NCBI RefSeq assembly: GCF_003054555.1
Contig: NZ_CP026304.1
Span: forward strand, 1,116,001 to 1,180,000
Direction: 5' to 3'
Length of the DNA stretch: 64,000 bases
Source: Streptomyces lunaelactis
GTDB taxonomy: Bacteria > Actinomycetota > Actinomycetes > Streptomycetales > Streptomycetaceae
In this document: positions 18,301-26,415 of the stretch, piece after piece
How the letters are laid out: every line of letters starts with the position of its first letter
Numbering within the stretch: the stretch's first letter is position 1
Translations under genes and position numbers: made by a program
The notes under the pieces: generated by a model
Seen by the model: the letters and a program-made list of their open reading frames with translations, nothing else
Databases searched by the model: none
What the model was told of the DNA's origin: nothing

Positions 18301-19336
18301 CGGTGAGGTCGAGCAGCACCACGCCGCGCAGCCCGGAGCCGAGCAGCCGGGAGGTCTCGGGGATCCGGACGCCATGGGCGACGATCACCACGAACGGCTC
18401 GGAGATGCTGGGCGCGGAGGACGTGTCGTGGTCCGGCCGGTCGCGGACGTCGGGGCCCAGCAGGTTCATCAGGGCATCGTGGTCGTCGGCGGCCAGCCGG
18501 ACGGGGCCGGAGGAGTCCTCCTCGTGCGGGTGGGCGTTGTGCGGCAGCCACTTCAGCCAGTCCCACATGCGGCGATCGTGCTCGTCGGCCAGTACCGCGA
18601 TGCGCAGTTCGTCTGGGGAGTGGAAGACGGCGAGCTGGCCGAGCATCGCCCGGGCCAGAGCCAGCGCGTCATCGGTCTCGCCCGTGAACTCGACGCTGGT
18701 GAAGCGCTGGAGGGCCACCGGGACGGGCAACCGGGGCACGGTCTGGTGGGCCTTGGTGAAACGGCGCAGCGAGATCGCGCACAGTGGCTCCAGGTCCTCC
18801 ACCGGTTTGGTCTGCGGGGGCAGGAACTCCAGGGCTGCCCGACGGGTACCGAGGCCGATCCGGACCCGGGCGAAGTCGTCGTGGCCCGCCCTGCGCTCCC
18901 ACAGTCGCGTGCTCGAAGCGACGGCCCACAGGCCGGCCGGGTCGGGGTTGTCCCACAGCAGAGCGGTGCGCTGTTCCTCGGCAGCCTGTCGGGCCTGCTT
19001 GCGCTTCTGGGCGAGGTAGCGCAGGTAGTCACGGCGTTCGGCGCGCATGCGGCGGCGCCGCTCCGCACCGGGGCGGCCGATCTGGACCAGGGTCATGCTG
19101 ACCATGGCGATGCCCATCATCCCGGACATCATGTACATGGATGCTCCGCCCCGGCCGACGGAGAACATCAGCACCATAGCGCCGGCGCCGAGCCCCATCG
19201 GCAGGTACATCATCACGGAACCGAAGTCGGCGGTGGCCGGTTCACCCAGCACGGGGGGCTCGGCCAGTTCGACTTGGCCTTCCGGCACGGGGGGACCTTC
19301 GGCACGTGGCGAGCGCTTGGCTACCACAGTGCTCAA
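15323..19336 (-). CDS. eccC: Type VII secretion ATPase EccC (three FtsK/SpoIIIE domains)
   Basis: 1337 residues from a TTG at 19334-19336 (product starts MSTVVAKRSPRAEG, like other actinobacterial EccC), preceded by a GGAAAGAGAG stretch. Two membrane helices lie at about residues 39-83, then come three RecA-like ATPase domains with Walker A motifs GATGSGKSE (near 479), GAPQTGKST (near 849) and GDGETGKT (near 1132). All three retain the Walker lysine. EccC recognises WXG100 substrates and powers export through EccB/EccD. As a single polypeptide it corresponds to fused EccCa and EccCb. It is the first gene of the locus. The reading frame extends to 19426 but that part lacks conserved character. 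Confidence 0.95.
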   Translation of the reverse strand: MSTVVAKRSPRAEGPPVPEGQVELAEPPVLGEPATADFGSVMMYLPMGLGAGAMVLMFSVGRGGASMYMMSGMMGIAMVSMTLVQIGRPGAERRRRMRAERRDYLRYLAQKRKQARQAAEEQRTALLWDNPDPAGLWAVASSTRLWERRAGHDDFARVRIGLGTRRAALEFLPPQTKPVEDLEPLCAISLRRFTKAHQTVPRLPVPVALQRFTSVEFTGETDDALALARAMLGQLAVFHSPDELRIAVLADEHDRRMWDWLKWLPHNAHPHEEDSSGPVRLAADDHDALMNLLGPDVRDRPDHDTSSAPSISEPFVVIVAHGVRIPETSRLLGSGLRGVVLLDLTGAVPGGPKVLRLTTRDGRVDFPSDTEIVSGRADHLSATGAENLARLLAPMRTSGGVDLVDRPLESDFDLAAMLGIRDLRTFDVAAKWRPRIAQDARLKVPIGVTEDGEIVEIDLKESAQGGMGPHGLLIGATGSGKSELLRTLVMGLVATHSSEVLNLVLVDFKGGATFLGMDRLPHTSAVITNLADELHLVDRMRDSINGEMIRRQELLRDAGFASLFEYEKARGTGATLAPLPSLLIVVDEFSELLASKPEFVELFVSIGRLGRSLGVHLLLASQRLDESRIHRVEGHLSYRLALRTFSAMESRSVIGTPSAYELPSAPGNGYLKVDTTNLIRFKAAYVSGPAPVASGQVESPRGARAGREVTVFGLEQCGPLASARAEEEAALVSLAEESLRGQADEEAPAEESEESLLEVLAGRLADSGPPARQVWLPPLTSSPSLDQLLPGIVPDPDRGMGAADPRVQGALRIPLGIVDRPFEQLRELLVADLSGGDGHVGVVGAPQTGKSTLLRTLILSLALTHTSREIQFYCLDFGGGGLVSIAGLPHVGSVATRLERDRVLRTVAELSQLLERREQLFADRGLESMAAYRALRDQGAVDDPYGDVFLVVDGWATLRQDFEDLEQQIMELVARGLSFGLHIIASAVRWSEIRARLRDMLGTKWELRLGDSMESEVGSKAAAGVPHQPGRGLTGSGHHFLSALPRLDSSSRTDDLTAATKGAVAEIDTFWTGGRAPGVRLLPTRLDAARLPAPDGERDLRFCLGWDEQRLAPVWHDFAATPHLMVFGDGETGKTNALRLAIRAITSRYGPDEARILLADPGRGLLADVPEEYRVGYVVDSDALGQLAESAAVSVGKRLPGADITPEQLAKRDWWHGPLLFVLIDDYDLFSAAPGAASPMAPLMRLLAQGAQIGLHMVVARSTSGAMRAVMDPLIRRMWELGNPVLLFSYPREEGRFIGEAKPRTLPAGRAQLVTRRAVGLVQTGLVPPATAPTGAR

Positions 19337-19824
19337 CGTGCTCTCTTTCCTGCTCTTGGTTCCTGCTCTTGTTCCTGCTCTTTGCCTGTCCTGGCAGAAA
19401 TCGACAGTAAGGAGGCGACCGGCCACACTCCCGCCACCCGGACCCTTCTCTGCCCCGGCGGACAGCGAAGCCTGGCCGAACGGGCAACGCGGCCGCCTCC
19501 GCCGATGTCACCGTGCTCCGTCGTCACCGAGACGCACGAGCCGTCGGCCGCGGTACGCGGATGATGCCCCGCGGCCCGCTCCAGCAGATCGGCGTCGTGA
19601 TCGTGCAGGATCCAGTGCTGGGGCCCGCCGAGCCGGTGCGCGAGCCAGCGGCACATCGAGCCCGTACCGCACCCCAGATCGCGGATCACGAGCTCGCCCG
19701 CCTCCGTCTCCTCGAATCGCTTGCGCAGCGGTTCGAGGAGTTCGGGCGCACGGGCGGCGGCGTCGGCCACCTCGCGCAGCTCCAACCACTGGGGGGTGTA
19801 GCGCGGCGCGTCGGTCGTCGTCAT
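19333..19824 (-). pseudogene. 5' remnant of a SAM-dependent methyltransferase
   Basis: From an ATG at 19822-19824 the frame reads like the N-terminal third of an actinobacterial class I methyltransferase: APRYTPQWLELREVADAAAR, then the SAM-binding motif VIRDLGCGTGSMCRWLAHRL and QHWILHDHDADLLERA. Similarity fades near 19503 (after HGDI) and the rest is Arg/Gln-rich sequence continuing into the eccC leader repeats. A full enzyme would be about 280-300 residues, so the distal two thirds are missing. The break coincides with the start of the T7SS locus and probably marks an insertion or deletion boundary. Confidence 0.7.
19347..19382 (-). repeat. Triple 11-bp direct repeat upstream of eccC
   Basis: Three exact copies of TTCCTGCTCTT (plus-strand reading) at 19347-19357, 19360-19370 and 19372-19382. 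On the coding strand they read AAGAGCAGGAA, so the eccC leader holds three Shine-Dalgarno-like AGGA units at a 12-13 nt period, 10-45 nt before the TTG start. Confidence 0.75.
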
Positions 19825-19940
19825 ACGGCCCACATCTCCCGTCGAAGCTGTTCCAGCCCTGAGGCCGGACTCCTTCCGGTTTTCGCCCAGAAGCCAAAGG
19901 CGCGACAGCTTCGCTCCGGGGCACGGGTGACTCGCCGACT

Positions 19941-19983
19941 GTGGCGGCGCCCGCCCCGAGGAGTCGGGAGCAGGAGCCGCCAC
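19941..19983 (-). terminator. Putative hairpin terminator of the lipoprotein gene
   Basis: GTGGCGGC at 19941-19948 pairs with GCCGCCAC at 19976-19983, with an inner CCCGA/TCGGG stem inside the loop. It lies just after the lipoprotein stop (20001) in the direction of transcription. No U-tract, as is common in Streptomyces. Confidence 0.4.
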
Positions 19984-20000
19984 TTCTGGCGCCGGGCATT

Positions 20001-20870
20001 TCAGCCGAGGAAGCGAACGGACCTCACCGTGCCGAATCCGATGGCAGAGAGATCCTGGACATTCCCATTGACGACCTGCGCCTTGCCGGTGCAGTCGGCT
20101 CCGTCCCAGATCTTGACGGCGCCGGCTGCCTGGAGCGAGCCGGAGAAACGGACGTTCTTGCAGCCGGGACCCGCCACCCCCTGGGAGGGGTCGGCGAAGT
20201 TCGGACCTTGGAAGAAGGTGGCGCTGCTCGCGGGCGAGGCGTTGGGATCGGCACCAGCACCGGACTGACCGCCGCCGGCCTTCTCGCCGTCCGGCTTGAC
20301 GCCGAACCAAGTGCCGCCCACGCCCTGGCCGTTGGTGTCCCCGGCCGTCGTGTCCTTGTTGAAGAGGTAAACGGGCCAGCCGCCGATGGTGACCTGGAAT
20401 GCGCCGTCACGCTGGATGAAGCCAATCGACGACTTGTCGATCCCGTCGAGGAAGACCTTCCCGCCGCGCGCGACCAGATACGGCGGCCAGGTGGTTGCGC
20501 ACTCCCCGCTGCAGTTGGACTTCGACGGGTCTGCGGTGTCCTTGTCGAACCGGTACAGCGTGAAGCCGGCACCATTGACTACGACCGGGTCCAGTTGTCC
20601 AGCGCGGCCGGCCGACAGCTGTACCCACTTGCGGGCCACCGGCTTCTTCGCCGCCACAGCGGGTGCCGCGTCGGGCGCCAAGTCACCGGTCTGCGCAGGC
20701 GCATTGTTCTGCTTTGCTGTGCCGTTCTGGAAGGACAGCTCGCCGGCCCCGGATGCGGATGACGATGCGGATGCGCCCGCGTCCTTGGTGTCATTTCCGC
20801 CGCAGGCGGACAGCAGAAGAACGCCCACCGCCGCGAAAGAGGCATGCGCTGCGGCTCGTGTACGGAACAT
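20001..20870 (-). CDS. Secreted lipoprotein with COG4315 repeats and crystallin-like tail
   Basis: 289 residues. The signal peptide ends in the lipobox LLSAC (Cys23). A Ser/Ala-rich stretch is followed by two lipoprotein_15-type (COG4315) repeats of the pattern GFTLYRFDKDTADPSKSNCS with CATTWPPYL, and GWPVYLFNKDTTAGDTNGQG. The last about 75 residues (TFFQGPNFADPSQG ... FGTVRSVRFLG) look like a beta/gamma-crystallin domain, which often binds calcium. Such two-part lipoproteins are extracellular; the physiological role is unknown. GGGGG lies 9 nt before the ATG. It is transcribed alone and is unrelated in type to the T7SS genes to its left. Confidence 0.85.
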   Translation of the reverse strand: MFRTRAAAHASFAAVGVLLLSACGGNDTKDAGASASSSASGAGELSFQNGTAKQNNAPAQTGDLAPDAAPAVAAKKPVARKWVQLSAGRAGQLDPVVVNGAGFTLYRFDKDTADPSKSNCSGECATTWPPYLVARGGKVFLDGIDKSSIGFIQRDGAFQVTIGGWPVYLFNKDTTAGDTNGQGVGGTWFGVKPDGEKAGGGQSGAGADPNASPASSATFFQGPNFADPSQGVAGPGCKNVRFSGSLQAAGAVKIWDGADCTGKAQVVNGNVQDLSAIGFGTVRSVRFLG

Positions 20871-21592
20871 CGAGAAATACCCCCGAATGCTGCTGGTCTT
20901 TCCGCTCCGGACGTTCCGAAGCGATCAACCCCTGCTACGGACCCGGTTCTTAAGGGGTTCTCAGCACCTGACTCCGAGACACAACCGTGACCAGTTCCAG
21001 TCGCCGGCCTAAAGGCGTACCGGCTCGGCGTTGTCGACGCCCAGCCAGCAGCACCTGTCGAGTACAGCCCCGATCTTGATGTGCTCGTGGACGCCGAAGC
21101 GGAGTGCCCAGCCGCCCCGTGCCTCCAGTCCGGACAGTGATCCGGCCCCGTGCAACGAGGCGAGGACAGCGGGTCAGCCGAGGTTGTCATGTCGCGCAAG
21201 GCAGCGAGCGCTCGACCGGGCCGCTGGACCGTCCAGCGGACAGTGGTCGGCCTGTGATCGATGGGCCGGGCCGGTTGAGGTCCACACCTGGCCGACACCG
21301 CCTGGTCGACTATCACGGTTGTGCGTCGGGCCGCTTCGGGAGAACCTCGCCGGGACCGGCTCCGTAGAAGGGGTTGTCGGCTCCGCTTCGGAGGCCGCGC
21401 AGCACTCTGAGTCGGCCCTGTGGAGTTCGAGCGCAGGACGGCCAGGCAGAACAACGCGCAGAAGAGAACAGGCGATCGGGCGGGCCATCTGGCCGCCGAC
21501 TTCGATCGCGATCACTGATCTCCGGGGCGGGTGGGGCTGTTCCCCCGTTTGGTTCCGCCCGCCCCGGGCTCCGCACAAGTTGAAGGATGCCC
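20871..21592. other. 722-bp intergenic region without supportable gene
   Basis: Between a leftward lipoprotein gene and a rightward protease gene. It must contain the promoters of both. Several frames are open but none has a ribosome binding site plus a recognisable product. A short plus-strand stretch at about 21012-21137 reads AYRLGVVDAQPAAPVEYSPD and ends at a stop, possibly the 3' end of a lost gene. Confidence 0.4.
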
Positions 21593-22597
21593 TTGACCCG
21601 CCGCACACGCGTCGCTGCTTACGTCACTGCACTGCTGCTCGTCCTGGCGGGCGTCGCCGGTTGCGATTCCTCAGGTCGCCTGTCGGCCTTCTCCAACCCC
21701 GTCGTGGAAGGGCTGTGGACCATCCAGCGCATGGCACAGGCCCGGTCCGCGGACACCCGTGTGCCGAACGGCACCGGCGAGAACACCGGTACGACGGACC
21801 CTGAGCCCGACCCGGTGCCGGCACAGCCGCAGAAGGCGACGTACCACGACAACGCCGCGGTGATGGGGAAGCTCTTCTTCGACACCCCCGACGGGCCGAG
21901 CGTGTGTTCCGGCACGGCGGTGGAGGACCCGGCACGCCCCGGCAGATCGGGGCTGGTATGGACGGCGGGTCACTGTGTGCACGCCGGGGCCGGCGGCGAC
22001 TGGTTCCGCAACATCGTCTTCGTCCCCTCGTACAACAATCTCGGGCTCGACGGAACGGCCCGGCAGACCGCGGACGAGGACCGGATCGCGCCCTTCGGAA
22101 CCTGGTGGGCCGCCCGGTCGGAGGTCGCACCCGAGTGGGTCGCCGAGGGGAAACCCTCCGAAGGTGGCGGCTCGCCGTTCGACTACGCGGTGCTCCATGT
22201 GCAGCGGCAGGCGCAGCCTGCCTCGCTCCAGGAGACGATCGGTCAGGCGGCGCCGGTCTGGTTCGGCGCACCGTCGGCCACTGGTATCGGGGACATGGCG
22301 GTCTGGGGCTATCCGGCCGAGTCCCCGTTCGACGGCGAGCGGATGTTCTCGTGCCAGGACAGGCCCGGTCGTCTGTCGATCCGCCCGGAGCAACCGGTGC
22401 TGTACCGGATCGGCTGCACCATGACCGGGGGCTCCTCCGGGGGCGGCTGGTTCGCCCGCAGCCCGGGCGGTGGCCTGGCGCTGGTGAGCAACACATCCAT
22501 AGGGCCAACCGAAAACACCTGGCTCGCCGGGCCCCGCCTGGGCGAGTCGGCGAGGGAGCTCTATCGGCGCGTCAGCGACAAAGCCGGTTCGTCGTGA
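21593..22597 (+). CDS. Trypsin-like serine protease lipoprotein
   Basis: 334 residues. The hydrophobic leader ends in the lipobox GVAGC (Cys24). The body is a chymotrypsin-fold, V8/glutamyl-endopeptidase-like protease: His127 in TAGHCV, Asp197 in FDYAVL, Ser282 in GGSSGGGW, plus paired cysteines around the active site. It is expected outside the membrane, lipid-anchored. I chose TTG at 21593-21595 because GAAGG lies 6 nt before it; the in-frame ATG at 21587 directly abuts that GAAGG. It is 2.3 kb from eccC and on the opposite strand, so a role in T7SS processing would be speculative. Confidence 0.85.
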   Translation: MTRRTRVAAYVTALLLVLAGVAGCDSSGRLSAFSNPVVEGLWTIQRMAQARSADTRVPNGTGENTGTTDPEPDPVPAQPQKATYHDNAAVMGKLFFDTPDGPSVCSGTAVEDPARPGRSGLVWTAGHCVHAGAGGDWFRNIVFVPSYNNLGLDGTARQTADEDRIAPFGTWWAARSEVAPEWVAEGKPSEGGGSPFDYAVLHVQRQAQPASLQETIGQAAPVWFGAPSATGIGDMAVWGYPAESPFDGERMFSCQDRPGRLSIRPEQPVLYRIGCTMTGGSSGGGWFARSPGGGLALVSNTSIGPTENTWLAGPRLGESARELYRRVSDKAGSS

Positions 22598-22692
22598 GGC
22601 CATTCAGCTGCGCTCGGACCGCCTCCTCATCGGCATGTAGGTCACCCCGACCTGACCCAGCAGCTCCGCCTCAAGCTTGAAGACCAGGAACC

Positions 22693-23170
22693 ATGCTCTG
22701 CATCAAGTTCGACGGCCTGTCCGGGCTCGGCAAGCTCAGCAGCGTGAAGGGCTCCGTACGTGACGACTGGAATCGATCACGCGACCCCATCTTCCCCGGA
22801 AGTGATGTCACGCTGAGGTCCACCTGTCCCGACTCACTTGACCTGACCGCTTTCCGGGACCTCGTCGCCCGGGCGGACCGGGCCCGACGCGACAACGATG
22901 CCAAGACTGCCGCCCGGTACCTGAACGACGCCCCCGCTCACTGGCGGGGACCGCGCTGGCCGGATTCCGCGGCGAGTACGCCCAAGCCAGCGCGAACGGC
23001 TTGACCGACTGCGGCTTTCGGCCCTTGAGGCGAGTCTCGCGGTCCGGCTCGACCTGGGCGAGCACACGGACACCGCAAGGGAGCTGGCCGCACTGGTGGC
23101 CCAGCACCCGCTGGACGAACGGTACCTCGAAGCAACCAAGCACATGGCGGCGGCCGAGCGCCTCGAAGAC
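22693..23170 (+). pseudogene. Frameshifted SARP/AfsR regulator fragment (BTAD domain)
   Basis: Three successive frames together read as the BTAD domain of a SARP-type activator. Frame one ends with LARYLNDAPAHWRGP-like sequence (from about 22800 to 22952), frame three continues ALAGFRGEYAQAS (about 22953-22996), and frame two continues RERLDRLRLSALEASLAV to about 23165 (VAQHPLDERYLEA). Two single-base frameshifts are therefore needed. The N-terminal winged helix is not identifiable, and similarity ends in LEATKHMAAAERL. SARPs activate antibiotic clusters in Streptomyces; none is nearby. Confidence 0.6.
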
Positions 23171-23719
23171 CCTTCGCCACTGCGCTCCCATGCAGGCGAA
23201 CCCGCGCACAAGACCTGCGCGGAGTCCTGGAACGCAGCTCACCCCGGCGAGGTCCGCCTCGTGTCCGACGCACCCATCGCAAACGCGACGACACCCACGC
23301 CTGACCTTCCAGCCACCCCCGTTTCGACCATCGCTGCCACCGGTCTCGACCTGCCTGTCGCGCATCGCAGTCTCGATCGGATCGACGCCCCTGACAAGTG
23401 GTCACACCGTCGGCGCCCTCGACATCTTGGCCTTGAACCAGGGCGTGACGGACGACGGGCGAGAGGCTTCTTCCCTCATGGTCCCCATGAGGGAACATCC
23501 CGGAACGAACCTCTGATCTCAGTTGTCCGCCAAAAGGGGATCAAACCAACTTTGCGGAGATCACCAACACGCCCACTCCACTGGGATGAACCCGGGGACT
23601 GGGAACGGCGTAGTGACAAGCGAGAAGAGCCGGCGGAGTTACGAGGTACCCGCGCCTGCATACGCCCCTCGCACCTCTACTGGCAAGCGGAATCTCCCGA
23701 TTCAGAACAAAGGAAGCAC
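23171..23719. other. 549-bp stretch without recognisable gene
   Basis: Continuation of the decayed regulator region up to the esterase start. One frame is open into the esterase, but the residues before the GTG at 23720 have no family character. GGGACCATGAGGGAAG-like inverted sequence (CCCTCATGGTCCCCATGAGGG, about 23473-23494) forms a short dyad of unknown role. Confidence 0.3.
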
Positions 23720-24634
23720 GTGAAGCCACGTATTACTCGTCTCTCACGCTATCGCGCGGCTGCGCTCAGCGCGGCAGTCACCTCTGGCGCTCTGGCATTG
23801 GCGATGATGCCCTCGGTGTCCGCAAATGCTGCGCCCCAGAACACCAGTTCGCTCGACTACGTGGCACTAGGTGATTCCTACGCCGCCGCTCCGGGCGTGC
23901 CAGAGCAGATCGATCCAGTGTGCGCCCGCTCCAGCAGTAACTACCCTCATCTCGTGGGGGCGCAGAACAAGGCACATCTAACAGACGTCACCTGTTCGGG
24001 GGCGACCACGGCGGCCCTGGCCGTCGCCCAGGGTGCTGCTCCCGCACAGTACGACGCCCTCTCCCGGAAGACCGACCTCGTAACCGTAAGCATCGGCGGC
24101 AACGACATCGGCTTCTCCGCAGTGCTCGGACGCTGCGCCGCACTGTCCGCCGACGCCCCGTCCGCGAGCCCATGCCGCGACCACTTCACTCAGGGCGGCA
24201 CCGACAAGGTCGAGCAGAGCATCGCGGCCACGGCGCCGAAGGTCTCCCAGGTGATCGCCGAGATTCACCGCCGGGCCCCGCGAGCCAGGGTCTTCATGGT
24301 CGGCTACCCATCGCTCTTCCCCGACAGCGGAGTAGGCTGCACGAGCCCCAGCGTCCCCATCGCCGCTGGCGACTTTGCCTACCTGCGAGACAAGACGAAG
24401 TCCCTCAACGCCATGGTCGCCGGCCGAGCCAAGCTCGGCGGAGCCACGTACGTTGACACATACAGGCCCACCATCGGCCACGACATGTGCCGTCCCGTTG
24501 GGGAACGCTGGATCGAGAACCTCGCTGCCCAGAAACCAGCGGCGCCAGCCCACCCGAACGCACAAGGCGAGCAGGCCATGGCGACAGCCGTGTACCGCGC
24601 GCTGTCCCAGTGTGGCGGAGCCCACCGAGCCTGA
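23720..24634 (+). CDS. Secreted SGNH/GDSL-family esterase
   Basis: 304 residues from a GTG with AAAGGAA about 6 nt upstream. A Sec signal peptide (residues 1 to about 37, cleaved near ANA) precedes an SGNH hydrolase: block I VALGDSYAAA (catalytic Ser53), block III SIGGNDIGFS (Gly and Asn oxyanion residues) and block V APAHPNAQGE (catalytic His). Six cysteines in the mature part fit the three disulfides of the Streptomyces scabies esterase-type enzymes. It probably hydrolyses extracellular esters or lipids. Flanked on both sides by decayed DNA, so it may have been acquired or retained alone. Confidence 0.88.
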   Translation: MKPRITRLSRYRAAALSAAVTSGALALAMMPSVSANAAPQNTSSLDYVALGDSYAAAPGVPEQIDPVCARSSSNYPHLVGAQNKAHLTDVTCSGATTAALAVAQGAAPAQYDALSRKTDLVTVSIGGNDIGFSAVLGRCAALSADAPSASPCRDHFTQGGTDKVEQSIAATAPKVSQVIAEIHRRAPRARVFMVGYPSLFPDSGVGCTSPSVPIAAGDFAYLRDKTKSLNAMVAGRAKLGGATYVDTYRPTIGHDMCRPVGERWIENLAAQKPAAPAHPNAQGEQAMATAVYRALSQCGGAHRA

Positions 24635-25428
24635 TCGCGCCGGAACATCCGGCGATCTCCTCGCGCTGCCCCCAACGAGCCCCAGGGCAGGAGCTATTGG
24701 GGCTGCCATCGGAACCTGGGGAGAACCCAGGGAGAATTGGCTCCCTACCGACGGGCGCCAGCGCCCATCTTGTTCGGGCAGATCATTCTTCCGCTCGCTG
24801 TTCGCAGCAGTCCCGATCCACAGCGGGAGACATTACAGAGAGTGCTGGATTTGCCGGTCGATCAGTCCCTACGCACAGCGCTCCGAGGCGCGGCGACAAG
24901 TTGAGCGCAGAGCCGCACCCCTCGGCATCCGCACATCGCCCGACGATGCCTACCTCGGACGGCGCTTCCACAAGGCGCGGGGCAGGGTCGCCTGAGTGCT
25001 CGCGCAGGCGTTCGCTGATGTCCGGCGCGATTCGGCGGCGCTCGCGATGGCGTTGGCCAAGGGAAGCAGTTCAGCCGACTCGACGTCCGCTGCGCGGATC
25101 GCGACGCACTCCACATGGTGCGTCATCGGAATGCGGTCGAAGCAGATCATCTCGCCCTGTCCAGTACGCCCGGTCCACGATCCCCTTGGCTCACAGCCTC
25201 AGCGCAATACCGCTGCACGATTACTCTCCGTTCACCGGAGCCGACGCTTAATCGCTTGCTGAAGCATGCCGAGATCACGCTCAGCGGCATCTCTCAACGG
25301 GGCTCCCTGGGGAGAATCTGGGGAGTTTGCCACGGCGCTGGGGAGCGCGTGGGGAGAATCGGCCGCGTAACACGGCATGACACTGAAAGGACATGAAAGA
25401 CACTCCATCGCAGGCCAGAGGCCGAACT
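24635..25428. other. Gene-poor region with TGGGGAG repeats
   Basis: No supportable gene. TGGGGAG recurs four times within 25308-25356 (TGGGGAGAAT, TGGGGAGTTT, TGGGGAGCGC, TGGGGAGAAT) and once at 24717-24723. Open frames here lack ribosome binding sites and family similarity. The repeats resemble those seen beside mobile-element junctions in Streptomyces, but I cannot identify an element. Confidence 0.4.
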
Positions 25429-25821
25429 TCAGCCACATGCCGGAGCTGCACTGGGTGTTCGGATACCCCTTCGCGTCAGCTTGGCAGCAATCCCCTTGTT
25501 GGTCATCCCCTCGGCGACCAAGTTCGCGACTTCGCGTGCGCGCCGGGTCAGGGGGGCGGACGCCTCCTGCGCGGGCAGGGGCGAGCTGGGGTCGGAGGAG
25601 TCTTTCAACGCGTAGGCAACAGCCTGCTCCAGCGTCAGCGCCAGGCCGAAATGGTAGTTCTGCCTCAGATAGGTGATCTTTCCGACTACCTCGACGTGCG
25701 TCGCGTTGGGGCTGTGCTTGGGTGCCTTGGAACGGGTGCGCAGGCCCTCGATGCCCTCAGCCTGGTAGCGGCGATACCACGTGATGATCGTCAGTTTTAG
25801 ACCGACCGTCCCCATCCGCAC
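25429..25821 (-). pseudogene. Chimeric fossil: IS481-type transposase fragment fused to LuxR HTH fragment
   Basis: One open frame of 130 codons carries two unrelated fragments. The first half (TIITWYRRYQAEGIEGLRTR ... VVGKITYLRQNYHFG) is the HTH part of an IS481-type transposase. The second half (LALTLEQAVAYALKDSS ... LTRRAREVANLVAEGMTNKG) is the linker and LuxR-type HTH of a transcriptional regulator, broken within the HTH after IAAKL. Both are truncated on both sides. A functional protein is unlikely. Confidence 0.65.
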
Positions 25822-26239
25822 GGAATGTCGAAGTTCAACGCTGCGTAGTCAGCACCAAGTCAGCACGGGAGAGGTGATCAGGGGTGCGGACGTGGGGTTT
25901 CAGGTCAGCACCGAACCAGCACGGGAATCAGCACCGGGCCACCAAACCGTGGCGAATCACGCAACTTCGATAGGCCCCTTCCCCACTCCAATTCGCCCCC
26001 TGACCCAGCCCCCACGCTCCCGTCATGGTGGTCGCGCGCACACTGACCCACCGAACTGTGGTGTCCCACCACATGTGCCCCTGACCTGCGTCTTCCTACG
26101 GTGTGGCGACACGAACCGTCCCCGTCCCCGCCCGGAAGTGGTACCCATGGCCGCCTCTGCCACCGCTCCACCAGCCCCCAGCTCCCTCAAGCGCATCGTC
26201 GCCGCGAGCCTCATCGGGACCACCATCGAGTGGTACGAC
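25808..26239 (+). repeat. 432-bp direct repeat, left copy
   Basis: Nearly identical to 34496-34927: about ten substitutions and two compensating 1-nt indels. It contains the upstream region of an MFS transporter gene, five CAGCAC-type short repeats near 25848-25936, and the first 31 codons of the transporter. Its left end is at the start of the IS481/LuxR chimera; similarity stops abruptly after the codons for IEWYD. Confidence 0.93.
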
Positions 26240-26260
26240 AACTCATCCGATCGGAGCTAG
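26147..26260 (+). pseudogene. 5' fragment of MFS transporter gene
   Basis: The ATG at 26147 begins the same product as the intact transporter at 34835 (SLKRIVAASLIGTTIEWYD), but after 31 codons the sequence diverges to NSSDRS and a stop at 26258-26260. It is a partial duplicate carrying promoter and start but no transporter body. Confidence 0.85.
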
Positions 26261-26415
26261 GACCTGCGCTTTCTACGCCATCGCGGTAGGTGGCCCAGCA
26301 CTGAACCAGCACCGGTTCTACGTCGGCACCGGCACCGGGCAGTGCTCCGCGCGAGCCATGGGAACGGGGTCGCTGCACGACAGAACCTCGGTCACAATGC
26401 GTAATGGTTTGCGTA

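Noticed and set aside
17432..19564. 710-codon plus-strand frame over eccC
   Set aside because: Antisense of eccC; Gln/Gly/Val-rich composition without motifs.
21031..21804. 257-codon plus-strand frame overlapping the protease start
   Set aside because: Overlaps the real signal peptide in another frame and has no recognisable domain.
21593..22597. Mycosin (MycP) for the T7SS
   Set aside because: The protease is chymotrypsin-fold with His-Asp-Ser order and GGSSGG, not a subtilisin, and is a lipoprotein on the other strand.
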